The translations under genes were made by a program, and so were the position numbers. 64,000 nucleotides of DNA from positions 26,001 through 90,000 of the forward strand of contig CAWZYM010000432.1 in the NCBI GenBank assembly GCA_963966185.1, given 5' to 3'. The stretch comes from Rhabditoides inermis (taxonomy: Eukaryota; Nematoda; Chromadorea; Rhabditida; Rhabditidae). Of this stretch, positions 1 through 12,400 are shown piece after piece (position 1 is the stretch's first letter; every line of letters starts with the position of its first letter). Under the pieces are notes generated by a model that did not search any database, was not told the origin of the DNA, and worked only from the letters and a program-made list of their open reading frames with translations.

Positions 1-1258
1 ATCTAGAGATCGACCAGTCTAGCCAATTTATAACGTCTCTCGCGCAATGTTAGCGGCACTGTTTTGGTGACAACACCACTCGCCAATCCACTTAATGCGT
101 GAATGTCTCTTGCCCTTTCTTCCAAAAACCAATTGCGCCATGCTAATCTGTCCTTATATCACTTTACACTAACCACTCGTAAATCTTGATATTCCTACAA
201 TTTCCTTGAAAACACAATAACTAAAAGTTTCGCGAACTATTACCTGTCAATGGTAAACACCTTCCTTATAAAACTTGTACGCCAGGTATTTTGAGCTCAC
301 TTGTACGTACTGCACCCGCCATCTGTCCTTCCCTGTCATGAGCTGTGAGCTATCCTGTTTGTAGTTGTGTACTCACATTGTTGTTGCTTCTGCCCGATCA
401 TTTCTTTAGTTTTCCTTGCTCCCTTTTATCCACACAATCTGTGCCAGTCTGCGAATCCACCGTGAAGCTGCTTCAGTTTACCCATACCCGCCAATCCGCA
501 CATCATTGTTTGAATATCAGCTCATCTCACTTTTCGGACGCTATCGAATGTGAAACCTCGTGGTCGTGGAGCCTAGGAAACTCTATAGACCAAAGTTGAA
601 TTAATCTGCCGACCATTCCGTCCTCTATATAAACGTTATCATCATGCCTAGAATGTAGCGGAACTCTGTCGTTCAGAATCACACTGTTTTCTTGATTGAT
701 TTATGTGATCCTGATCCGGTTTTTTGACCTGTCTTAAGGACATAAAAAATGACATCACATGTGACGCTCAGTATTGCACAATCTGACTAATCACGCACAC
801 TTTCGAAAATGCGAAACATATAAATAGCTCTATATCGTCTCTTGTTTTCACACCCGCCCCTTTCATCTTTCGGAAGATTCTGGAAGACCGCAAATGTCAA
901 CTGAACCTATACGTTTGCAGATTGCTTTTCCAGAGTGCATTTCCGTACATACTCAACCCTAGAACATCTTCGTTGTCATTTATGCTATGCTGTAAAGATG
1001 TGGTCAGACTTCGCAGCACAGTACAAAGTTTCGAAAATACGTTTTGCTATATACGAGTGTACGTTTCGAACGAAACGGAACGTACCACCTTCAGATCTCC
1101 CGTCGGCTCCACTTCTTTATGGTAGCGCGCGCACAGCGTCTCCGATTCGTCGTCAACCACAGGAAGACACAGCACCTCGTCAATTTCTACTCGCAATCCA
1201 TATCCACTGATCGGTCAGTGAAGTCTAAATCCTAGCCTAAATCCTGTTTCAGTTAAAC
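1..1258. other. 5' flank without recognisable gene
   Basis: No family-like protein, splice-consistent exon chain or RNA gene was found. Open frames at 345-599 and 922-1235 are short and uncharacteristic. The last bases before the transporter ATG read CCTGTTTCAGTTAAAC, a nematode-type splice acceptor followed by 6 nt, so the transporter mRNA may be trans-spliced there or have an upstream non-coding exon. Confidence 0.5.
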
Positions 1259-2296
1259 ATGAGTTTCTTCGCGCCCGAAGGCCGCATGTTCAAGACGCTA
1301 GTCATTTTCGGCACGCTCGCGTCTTGTATCAACTTCCCGGTGAGGTTACGGTAACGTGTTACTGTAACATGCCTGATTCAGGAAGGATACTGTAACTCGT
1401 ACCCGAACACGGCGTATGTCACGTTCCAGAATTACGTCAATGGAACCTATGTGGAGCGGGGACTAGAGGTAGAGAGAGAGAAACCAAAACAGCTGACCTG
1501 ATCAATCAATAGTCTGGCGACTCCTATCAGACTTGTCCTAATCAGTTTTATCACCACTAGATTTCCGGGTGCGACCCGCGCTGGTCGCTCGATTCTCTCA
1601 AATGAGCTGTTTTTGCCGACACAAGACAGAAAACTATTAGAGGTGCCACAGATTGGTTATCAGTCATCATATCGTCAGCAAGAGTGAATCATATCAACAA
1701 GAGTCTACATCCATTGAATAGTCAATCAGGCTGCTCATGTTATAACATGCATGAAACGTATGCAAACGTGAATCAAATCAAAACCAGTTTGTTTATCATA
1801 CGTGTCACAGTTAAAACATTATCGAGAGTTTGTGTTTCAAGCGGAAAAACTCCGAGAAAAAAAGAAAAGAAAAGGAAAAACACCACCACTGAGAGTTTCC
1901 CATATTCACGAATATCGAGAGAAATGACGATGGTCGGTCGAGTGAAATTTGCATAAAATCTCGCTCATTTTCCCGTCAATTGAGAAATGACAAGTGTCGA
2001 TTAGAGGAACTAAATGAAAAACTCCGACCAATCACTGATGTAATCACAAAACAAAGTACACATTCATATGCAGACTACTATGAACCACAAATCTCTCTTT
2101 TGATGCAATTCAAAAATCCTCCTCTGAACGGAATTACAGCGATTCATTACTTTTACTATAAATATTACTTATTTCTACAAATTGTCTATTCATTACGGAT
2201 TGTACTGTAGTTTTAGGGCGGTCTATCACAACTGGCGTGGTCATGGATCTGGTCGGGCATACTGAACGTGTGGTTCATCGGATACCTCTTCGGTAC

Positions 2297-2340
<44 letters not shown>

Positions 2341-2748
2341 TCCTTTTTTCCAGGAACTTTCATCATCCCGTATTCTAGTGAGCGGTTCGGACGCAAGCGT
2401 GAGTGTTTTTTTGTATAAATTCAGCTCACTATGTGTATTCCGAATCCTATTACCACTTTCTAACCTACTAATAAACACACACACAAGTCCCGCCCCCACA
2501 AACCCGCCCTCTGTTCAGACACCCTTACCCTCTCGAATCTGATCGGTCTCACGGGAGCTATCATCTCCACGTTTTCCGTCTCCTGGAACCTTCCCGAGCT
2601 GTTCTTCATATCCAGGTACTGTAAAGATACTGTAGGTTACTGTACTTTCCGAATTCCAGAATCGTTTCATCGATCAGTAGCGGTATCTCGTTCGGAGCGC
2701 TGATTTTATTCCTGCAGGTGTGTGTGCGAGAGAGAGAGAGAGAGAGAA

Positions 2749-2783
<35 letters not shown>

Positions 2784-3323
2784 CGCTATTTCAGGAAGTG
2801 ACCCCTACCCCGTACCGCGGTCTCACGTCCTTCCTCTCCGAGGCCACCTTCATTCTCTGTAATGTGGCTGGAATCGGGTTCGGAATGAACGCACTATTCG
2901 GAAAGAAACTGCCCTGGCTCACCGGTCAGTCAACTGTCTGTCTTTTTCAAATACGTTTCATAAAAGTATACTTTGAGGCAACCTACATCAAAATTAAACA
3001 CTCATTTGTGAGTGGTTATATTCCATAAACATCTGAAAAAGTGGGCTATTAGTAGTAAGTTGAAAGTACGTTTCGAAGTAGTGATATAATACATCGCTCA
3101 TATAAAATGCAATATAACCAACTCAAAAAATCTGTTTCAGGAATCTCCATCATTCCCGCCGTGGTCGCGTTCTGTATCACGCTCCCACTCAAGGTGAGTC
3201 CTCCGACGCACCGCCCATTCTGACCCCGCCTCTTTCAGGAAACACCCAAGTATCTGCTACTGAAGAAGAAGGACAGAGATGCGGCTATGGAAGCGCTAGT
3301 CTTCTATCAAGGTGAGAGGAGAG

Positions 3324-3378
<55 letters not shown>

Positions 3379-4175
3379 GTCATCTAGGCAACCAACCCGA
3401 GAACGACTCTATTCTGGATGAGATGCTACTGGAGGGAGAGGACAAGAACAGTTCGGGTATCGCGCAACAGGTATGAACTACGTTTATTTTTATGCCCGCA
3501 TATTTCTACACTTCGTATTTTCAATTTCCAAAGCATTTTGATCTTTTCCCCCATACACCATCGTTTACAGTGTCCCATACATTATTTATTATCATTTTCT
3601 CTCACCTACACCTCACATACGTTTCATAGTAATCATATTATCGTTGGCGTAAATCGTAGACAATAGTATATCACTTTCTTCAAGTAATCAATAAATCAAT
3701 ACATGAACTAATCAATACATGGTTCAGGTGATGCACGTTCTGAAGACGCCTCACCTCCGCACTCCCTATTTTACTGGAACACTCGCCCTGCAGGTATTGT
3801 ATTTCACAATATACCAATAATCAGCTAGTCAATAAATCGATAAATCGATATTTGCAGCTGATCGCCGGTATCTGGACGATTATCTACATGTCAACAGACA
3901 TTCTGGATAAGAATTTCGGTCAGGAAATGGCGCAGGTGAGAACCGAAACGTCGATAATCGATCGATATCTTCTAAAAACATGAATCGATAACTTGATCAA
4001 TCACAACTATCTATTCTTCATTCACAGTAACTGAATATGTAGTGTTGAAACGTATGCTTAAAATATGAAAATATAATTTACAAAAACAACTAAATTTTCA
4101 GTTCGGCACCCTTGGCTTTATCGTCGCGAACTTTGTGGCGAGTCTGATTGGTATGCTCATTGTGGAGAGGTGAGC

Positions 4176-4226
<51 letters not shown>

Positions 4227-5451
4227 CCCCTTCTCTCTTTCTCTCTCTTCGTCTCTAGTTTCTCTCTCTCTCTCGCTTTCTCTATCTCTATCTCTATCTC
4301 TCTATCTCTCTCCCTCTATATCTCTATCTCTCTCCCTCTCTTTCTCTATCTCTCTCTCCCTCTCTATCTCTTTCTCTTTCTCTTTTACCCTTCTCCTACC
4401 TCTCTCCTTTCTCTCTATCCCTTCTCCTTCTCCCTCTCTCTCTCAACCCATTTCTTCCAGATTCGGCCGTCGCCCCCTCCTCCTCATCCTCGGTACACTC
4501 AATACCATTTCCCTCATTCTCTTCATCGCCTTTGATCGCCTCACTCCATTGGACAAGGTAGACGTGGACAATCGAAACCATGTTATTCGTTTTTGGGGCG
4601 TTACTGTGCGGTCTTTGAACATAGTAAAAGATAGTAGAGAACATATCTCACGCATGATAATATTATTATTAGTCATAACATTATTATTATTGCAGGCGTT
4701 CCGCTGGCCCTCTCTCATCTCTCTCGTCTGCTATGGCATTACCTACGGGTACGTTTCAACATAGTTCATTTTCTTATAATAGAAATAGTTTGCCAAATGA
4801 ACGCTAACTCCTTACAGCCACGGTGCAACGTACTGAACTAATATGTATATGAACTAACAGAAGTCCTTTCAAAATACTGAAGACCGTCGACATGTAGATG
4901 CTGATCCGAATCATTAATCAAAGATATTGATTTATTGATTGGCTGAGTATTGATTGCAGGATCGGTCTCGGTCCGATCGCGTTCTTCATCGCCTCCGAGC
5001 TGGTGGCGCAGCAGTACAGGTCGCTCGTCGTGTCTATGGTCCGTTAACGAGTGGCCATTACACATACTCATTATGCTCGCTTATGGTATGGCAAAGCGAG
5101 ATGAATCAAAAACAACTCTGGAACAGGCTATATAGCATTTGGTGTACGCTCGCAACCAGAAAATGCACCGCTCTTCCCACACTCCATCACTTGGGGAGCG
5201 TACCAGAAAAGAGAGCGCACTGGCTTGGTCGCGTACCTATCATCTGCTCTCTGCGATGGCTGGGCGCCTCTCCAAGGGCTCACACAGATTTTTTTAAAAT
5301 CATATTTGTTAAAATTTTGTAACTCGATAAAAATACTGTTTTATCAAGTTAAAAGTATTTTTGACTACAACCCATTGTTCAGGTCTTCGCTACAAACACG
5401 CTTTACAACTGCGCGATTACTTTCATCGCCATTCCGCTTTACAGTAAGTTC

Positions 5452-5497
<46 letters not shown>

Positions 5498-5848
5498 AAC
5501 CCGCTCTTTTCAGACATGTTCAATATTTTCGCTTTCGTCCCTCTTCTGGTCGTTCCTTCCATTCTTTCTCTCATCTACCTATTCAAATGGCTGCCCGAGA
5601 CAAAGGGAAGAGAGATTCACGACATTGGTGAGTGCGCGAAGCAACAACTAACAATAAGGGTTCACCAAACAAACAACCGAACAAACAAACAATCAAACAA
5701 ACACATTGCAGTGGAAGCGTTGATCGCGTCGTCGTCAGCGACGAAGGCAGGGTCGCGCACGTCTACGGTCTCCAGTCCATCCACCACTGTCACCTCCATT
5801 GCACCCCGCGAGATCGGACAGAAGGAGAAGGGGACCGACACGCACTAG
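1259..5848 (+). CDS. MFS sugar transporter (SLC2-like), 19 exons, 511 aa
   Basis: Integral membrane facilitator of the sugar-porter family, probably moving a hexose or related polyol across the plasma membrane. Exons: 1259-1339, 1382-1468, 2217-2292, 2354-2398, 2519-2615, 2660-2717, 2795-2924, 3141-3193, 3239-3311, 3388-3470, 3728-3793, 3858-3935, 4102-4169, 4461-4557, 4696-4748, 4960-5038, 5383-5443, 5514-5627, 5712-5848; the sum is 1,536 nt with all phases matching. Family signatures are visible: SERFGRK after TM2, a PESPR-like KETPKYL at the end of TM6, QLIAGIWTIIYMSTDIL for the TM7 QLSG region, ERFGRRPLLL in loop 8-9, GPIAFFIASEL for TM10 and LPETKGRE at the end of TM12. An NGT glycosylation sequon sits in the first extracellular loop. 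The C-terminal tail of about 45 residues is Ser/Thr-rich. The exon 16 donor (ATG then GTCCGT) is the least certain boundary. The substrate cannot be inferred. Confidence 0.93.
2297..5487. repeat. CT/GA dinucleotide tracts in transporter introns
   Basis: Five transporter introns contain long dinucleotide tracts: CT at about 2297-2339, GA at 2725-2782, GA at 3319-3374, CT-rich at 4176-4440 and CT at 5452-5487. They lie just before the 3' splice site, so on the sense strand some are pyrimidine tracts and others purine tracts. Confidence 0.95.
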
Positions 5849-6466
5849 TGTCATCTCCATTCCTTCCGACAATGTACCCTGATACGATTCCATGTAACCG
5901 ATTAGTTACACCGAATTCAGTGTTTTCCATCATTCTTTGATGACATACCATTGTATCGAACACATTCATTATTGTATTATGAATAAACAATTTAAAAAAA
6001 AGTGCGCAAACCCTTTTTTAAACAATGCTGAATAATGTGATTACAAGCCGATCAAATACAAAATGCTAGCGCAAGTTGTCCTCAGATAAAAGAAAGGTTG
6101 CAGCGCGAAATCTTTGATATTAGAAGACACCGTCCGAATAAATGAATTGATTTTAATTTTATTTGAATGAAGATACCTACTACATATTATGTTGTAATTT
6201 CTAACCAGCCATACGACTAAACTACATACGTGAATTGGGGCTAGAAAATTCTTGCAGGTCGTTCCTTGTCTGGTTGGGTAATAAAATAGATAACACATCT
6301 ATGAAATTCACCCTCGTAGCCGTTTATCGACGAGACCGAATTGCATTTTGCCGATAAAATTGGCAAATATATATGTTTCTGTGCGAAACGAAAACTCTTC
6401 GAAATACTAACTACACTTTTCGTTTTTTAATAAAAACATATTCAATATAAGTTACAAAATTAACAG
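5849..6466. other. 3' UTR of transporter and intergenic spacer
   Basis: An AATAAA at 5982-5987 followed by an A-rich run is the probable polyadenylation signal of the transporter. The rest is AT-rich with no gene seen. TAACAG immediately before the next ATG is a possible trans-splice acceptor. Confidence 0.6.
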
Positions 6467-9400
6467 ATGCTTCTTCTATGGGTTCTTTCGATATCCTCTC
6501 TCTCACTGGCTGACCCTTGCCCTCCCGGAATGGAGTACAATGATCAGGAGAACCTATGCTACTATGTGAGTTTGAACTTCCGTTTCTTTCAACTCATCAA
6601 TCGCATGTGTCAGTTCTCTTCCGACTCTCGAGCCTTCTCGCAAGCCGCTGTGGAATGTGTGGCTAAGGGCGGTCAGCTAACGAAACTCACCAGCGCATTC
6701 GAGAACTCATTCATCAGAGGTCATCTCGCACATCTTTTATACGTCCATATCGTTTCATGTCTCTTCTCGTACTTCCCTTTCTCGCAGAGGAAATGTCGCC
6801 CCCGTCATATAAGTGCTCTCCGAGCCTGCATGCAGGAATGGAACAAACTTGTGTACCACTCACAAATATAGTAAACATTACTATATTTCAGCCCTCGCTC
6901 GCACGACCTTCCCGGATGGCAGCGAGTTCTGGATGGGTGGAATGTGGAATGAGGCTCAGCAGACGTGGTCCTGGATCGACTGGACTCCCATCAACTATTC
7001 CAAGTGGGCGGCTGGTGAGTGTTTTGCTACTGGTTTCTTAATTTCATTCTGTGATCAAGGATAGACAGAGAGTGAGGTTAGCGCGCGCACTAGCATCGTT
7101 ATGCAAATGCGAGCTCGAAAATCAACGATCGGGAGTGCTCTATAACATGACTTTCGATTAACAGGACAGGCACCGTAAACATATCGATGTGCCAAGAACA
7201 TGCAAAAACATGAGCCGTGCGTGTGTTTGCAGGGGAGCCGGTGAACTCGCCGGGCAGGCTGTGCGCTTCAGTCAGCACCACCGACGGAACGTGGAGGAGT
7301 GGCGACTGTGCGGTGGGTTGATCAGCGGATAGATGATCGATCAATACAGCTAAACCGAATACCACATATAAATGCAAATAAATTGTGAACAAACTTAATG
7401 GGATACCAGTTTTCAATGAGTTTCCTAGGTTCTTTTACTATTAACAGTCGCCCCCCTGAAATGCAGTTTCTCCAAACTCATCAATCGCATGTTTCCATCG
7501 TCAATCCTCATCAACACAGATTTACAGACGCGAAAGCCGTTCGTGTGCGCTGTTTCTGTTGTGCCGACCGACAACTGCCCTACAACTCCCGCTACCACCT
7601 CGCCTCCGGTTCGACTTTAGGACATCCGTCAAACAGAGTGTTTCGGGTTACGGCCGCACCTTGTTTGGTGTGATAGCCCGCGAGCGCATCGCAGGGGAGA
7701 TATTATGATTGACATCACAACAATCTTCCTTCCTCTTAAGCGTGGTCTCTTCAAACACATACCAGAAGTATTTTGAAATAATTCGAAGGCGTTGGAAGGC
7801 TATCGCAAGTAATACGAAGTAGTTTGGAGTCTTTGGATTCGTTTGAAATAGTTCGCATATCGCAAGGCATATCGGGAGTAGTTTGAAGAGACTGACTGCT
7901 ACTTTACACAACAGCTTACTTGTAGGTCACGTGCGGCAGCGACTGGATGTACGACAGACAGCTCGACTACTGCTACAAGGTATATGCTCCGCCGTACACA
8001 ACTCTATAGTTCTATGCTCGCAATATGTTGCGCGGGGTGGGGTGGATCACGGGAAGACGGAGAGTTAGCTCTCTGCAAAAGTGCGCAAAACAAGAGAGGC
8101 AGACGGTCATGGCACCGTATTTCGAACTGCAAACGAGGTAGATCGAAAACTAGCGCTCTGGCGCGGACTACAGTTTCTAATTTCTCGATGTTCTATCTGC
8201 ATGAACATCGTGTATGCTCTATTGAGGCGTACCGCTCGACCGACTTGTCTCTGAGCTTCACTGCAGCGGAAGAGAGCTGCGAATCGCAAGGCGGCCATCT
8301 CGCATCTGTCCACAGCATGGCCGAGTACCAGCACGTGATCGGTGAGACTGATAGCAACACGGTTTAATCTACAGTACAAAGAATAGCTAGTTCCGCCACC
8401 ACTCCGCGCGTGAACAACCCGAATTAGAAATCGCGTGCTCTAGATGTCTCTAGATTTCTAGCCGCCTCATACTCTCTTTACTCTCGCGCTCTCTGATGGC
8501 GGCCACCAGATTTACTCACAAAACTGTATGTCTGTCGAGAAATCGATTAGAGGCACACTTACAAGGAGCGTAGTAGGTGCCACACCCTCGGATTCGTACC
8601 AAATTGATAAAATACCTTAGTTAGGACCCTAGCCATTGATTTGTGGTGTCCGAATTTCCTTAACTAACTATACGTTTCCGGTACGAAAACGTACAGGGCT
8701 CGTTTCCCGCCCTCCTCTCACCCTACGCGGCTAACAAAGACCGAGCCGTTGTGGCCTAGTGGCGAAAGCGTCTGCCTGTTAAAATAACCCTCTCGAGTTC
8801 GGTTCCGCGCACATGCTTTTCGTTTTGTCGAAAGTTTATGGACTTGTACTTTCTGACCATATCATCATTTTCTCACGGTCGATGAAACAACTATATCGAA
8901 TAAGTTTTTATGAGACCAGTGACACGGCGTTGCCGCGCCCGCGCGCCTTACACGCCGGTTTTGTGCGGCTCTGGCGCGCCTCTCAGCCGCCCCGTGTGAG
9001 AGATGCGCGAGAGCGGCGCAGTGAGCGCTCGTAAGGCGCGCGAGAGAGGCACATGCGAGATGATACTTGATGGAGCTCGTTCATTCAAATCACATACTAG
9101 CTCCTTTTAGCGTCCTTCTTTTATATTGCATGAGACAAACATCAATTAACAAAACGTTTATTTGGTTAACAAAAAATAACGACAACGACAAGCATGATGG
9201 CAACAATGGGCTCGGGAGTGTGTGCAAAATGCACGGTGCACAATGGGCTTGGCAGTTCGGGAATGTGCGCGCGGAAGATGATCTTGCCTACGGCCTCGGT
9301 CATAGGACACTATTCGACCGGCCATCGATAGACGCAGTCCGCCCGCGTCCAGCCAACCAGCACAGACGACAGGTGCGCGTCTCGCTGGACTCGTAGTCCC

Positions 9401-12400
9401 CCACCCAGCCGTCCGCGCTTCCCGCCACAACCACAGCGCCTCCACAGCCAAACACGAAAGCGCGCACATCGCGCAGGAAACCTTGCCAGAGCAGCTTCAT
9501 GGGCGACTGAAACAACAGAATATAATCAAAACAATCACAAAACACGTACGTTCTGTGTCCATTCAATAGTGACAGCAGTGAGGTCGACTCCGGCAACGAG
9601 CAGGTCGCGGTCGCGAAAGGCACAAGGTTCGAGAGCAACGAGATTCTCGAGAACACTTTCGCTTGGTGCGACATCTCCGTCTAAAAACAAACAGTGCACA
9701 CAAGCAACGCGTCAGTGGACGTAGACACTCATTACTTACCAACCACAATGAACGGTTCATTGTTGCCGTTCCCTTCGAGTCACCACTGGCCGCCACAGTA
9801 GGGGAGGAGACGAACAGCACCGCCACCGACCACGCCAACACGGGAAGACCGCGCTCCTAGCGGGACACCTCAAATATTTTGTGAACATTGTACACAACAA
9901 ATGTACAAATGTCATCGAACGAAACAAAATGATGTTTCATGCTTCCTTACATACGATGCATTCGAAATCTTCTCTTGCGATTTGAGATTTACCCGCTAAT
10001 AATTCGAATATTCAAGAAATACTGTTTCATCGCATTCTTACACGTGTTGTGCTCATATTTTTGCCCACTCACCACTGTATCGGGTGCAGCGACGGAGTCG
10101 TAGGTCCACTCCGAGAGCGAGTCCTTGACGCGTGCGACGGCAACGCCGAGGCAGACTGGTTATGTTGTTAGAGTCGTTGTGTTGCTGGCGAGAGTCGGAC
10201 TCACGCATCATCCGACTGCTGCTGCTCTTAGATTATTCAAATTCGATCATAATACAATAAGAAAGTACAATGAAACACGGAACACGAAATCCACTCGAAA
10301 CATGATACACGATTGCCCCATTTTCCAAAACTGCAAGTACAAATGACATATACTTCAACTTCTTAATAAAATTATACAAAAAGACAGAAGAGATGGATAT
10401 GAATGGGGAATAACCATATCTGCAACCATAACTGCGGTGCAGCCGCGCCACTTCATCCCACTGCGCACCCCGAATGTTCGATTCGAAATGAAAGATGGCA
10501 CTGCTCGCGCACGTTCTACAACCATTACGGACGCATACAAATGTATAGTGAACAACTAACAGGTCAGTTTCATTACACAATACATACCAAAATATATGCG
10601 AAAACATTTCAAAGGAAACGTGAAAAAGCGGCGTGTGTGCAACCGGTGACTGAAAAGTGCGCAGTTAGAGAGAGAGAGAGTCAGACAGGCAGACACGCAG
10701 AGTGAGCAGACATAACTGTCATCCAACTTCGAACAAAAGTACAATTGATAAAAGATCTGGAAATATTATTGAATATCAACATTTATATCACAATATATTG
10801 ATTATGAGTTGTCTAATGTCATTTCATTCTGTCTGTATCACATAAAGTGAAACTAATCAGGTAAAGAGTAAAGTTCACTGAAAACAGTTCACAAAAACAG
10901 AAAACAGCTCATAGAAAAGGTATCTCGCTCATAAACGAGTTGATACAAAATACGTACTAGTCATTTGAACCGAGGAAAACAGATTTAACTATGCGCCGCT
11001 CTCGCGCAGCTCCCGAGCGCACGCGCCAGAGATGCGCGAGACACGCGCACCCATGTCTTACTGACAGCCACAGGGCAGCTACGCGCGAGAAGTGCGCGAG
11101 AGCCGCGCCCAAGCTGCCCCAGAGCGGCAAATACCTCTAAACCGCGCGAGAGACGCGCGGGCGCGGCAACGCCGTGTCTGTGTACAGTCTTGCCGATCTC
11201 TGTTTGATAGCGATGTCATCCTTCGATCGTCGTAGTGACGTAGTGCCATTCGCATCAGCCGTATGTAACTCGCAACAGCGCAGTTTTCTGTCAGAGAAGT
11301 CCCGTATGTCGTCGAGCTACTTCACATTGTCGTATGTATGAGACGATCAACCAAATGTGTTGGCAAAACGAAAAGCATGTGCGCGGAATCGAACTCGAGA
11401 GGGTTATTTTGACAGGCAGACGCTTTCGCCACTAGGCCGCAACGGTTCGGTCTGTGTCAGTCGCGTAGGGTGAGAGGAAGGCAAAAAAAAAAGAGCCCAG
11501 TACGTTTTCGTATTGGAAACGTACAGTTCGTTTTTTTTTCCGGACACCAAATCGATGGCTAGGGTCCTAACTAAGGTATGCTATCAATTTGGTGTGAATC
11601 CGAGGGTGTGGCACCTACTACACTCCTCGTTAAACGTGATTGGTTAGGAGAACGCGACACACACTGATTGTCGAGCTCGGTCCATGGTGGCACAAGTATC
11701 TCTTGGAACACATGATCACTTGAAACATGTATGTATATTGATTTCAATTGTTTATCATTGCGTATTCAGAAAACATATGGGGACAAAAATATGTGGCTGT
11801 AATAAGTGGTGCAACGTATTTGTGATTAAGATCAAATCAAAGAATGGTAAAACAGATACAAATGCGTATGGGACAATACAACAAACATATGTATATGAAA
11901 TGATATATGAAAAGTGCTCTGTTGCATATCCTGGGGAGCCCGTGCCCGTAACGATCAGGAAGCGCGGATGCGAGATGGTTCAATCATGCATTTTCTAACC
12001 TCCTCTTTGAAAGAACCGGTGTCTCTGATAGCTATAATGTTAGATGGTAAGGAATTCCATATTCGAAACTTGCGGTGAATGAATGTCTGTGTTCTAACGG
12101 ACGGATCAAAAAAGGGTACGATTCGGTGGCAGTGAGAGTGTCTCGATGATGTGGATATGATATTATAGATGGCGGATGAGTCAAAGACGGTGCGACCGTG
12201 TTTAATTTTATGTATGTAGGATCATTGACTGCTCGTCGTGACTCGAGAGTCTCCAAGCCTAGCAGGCAGAGTCTGGCAGAGTATCCTAGATTGAAAATGC
12301 CATTTCTATAGCAGATTCGTCTGGTGAAATACCGTTGAACGCCCTAAATAAAATTCACTGAGCCCACATCGGTGGGATTCCAGAGCTCAGTACAGTACTC

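Larger units (their letters stand above)
8562..11630. mobile_element. 3.1-kb inverted-repeat element with tRNA-like arms
   Basis: Left arm 8562-8832 and right arm about 11360-11630 are inverted copies (roughly 85% by eye), beginning CAAGGAGCGTAGTAGGTGCC on the left with its counterpart on the right. Each arm carries a tRNA-like sequence pointing into the element (8748-8812 plus, 11379-11443 minus). Homology continues inward as CpG-rich inverted blocks (8917-9060 versus 10985-11170, sharing ACACGGCGTTGCCGCGCC). The core of about 1.9 kb contains a spliced-looking minus-strand gene. No transposase was seen. A dinucleotide TA target duplication is possible but not certain. Confidence 0.7.

Noticed and set aside
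11684..11998. 104-codon plus-strand ORF
   Set aside because: No recognisable domain or splice context, and it lies between two mobile elements inside a lectin intron; too weak to call.
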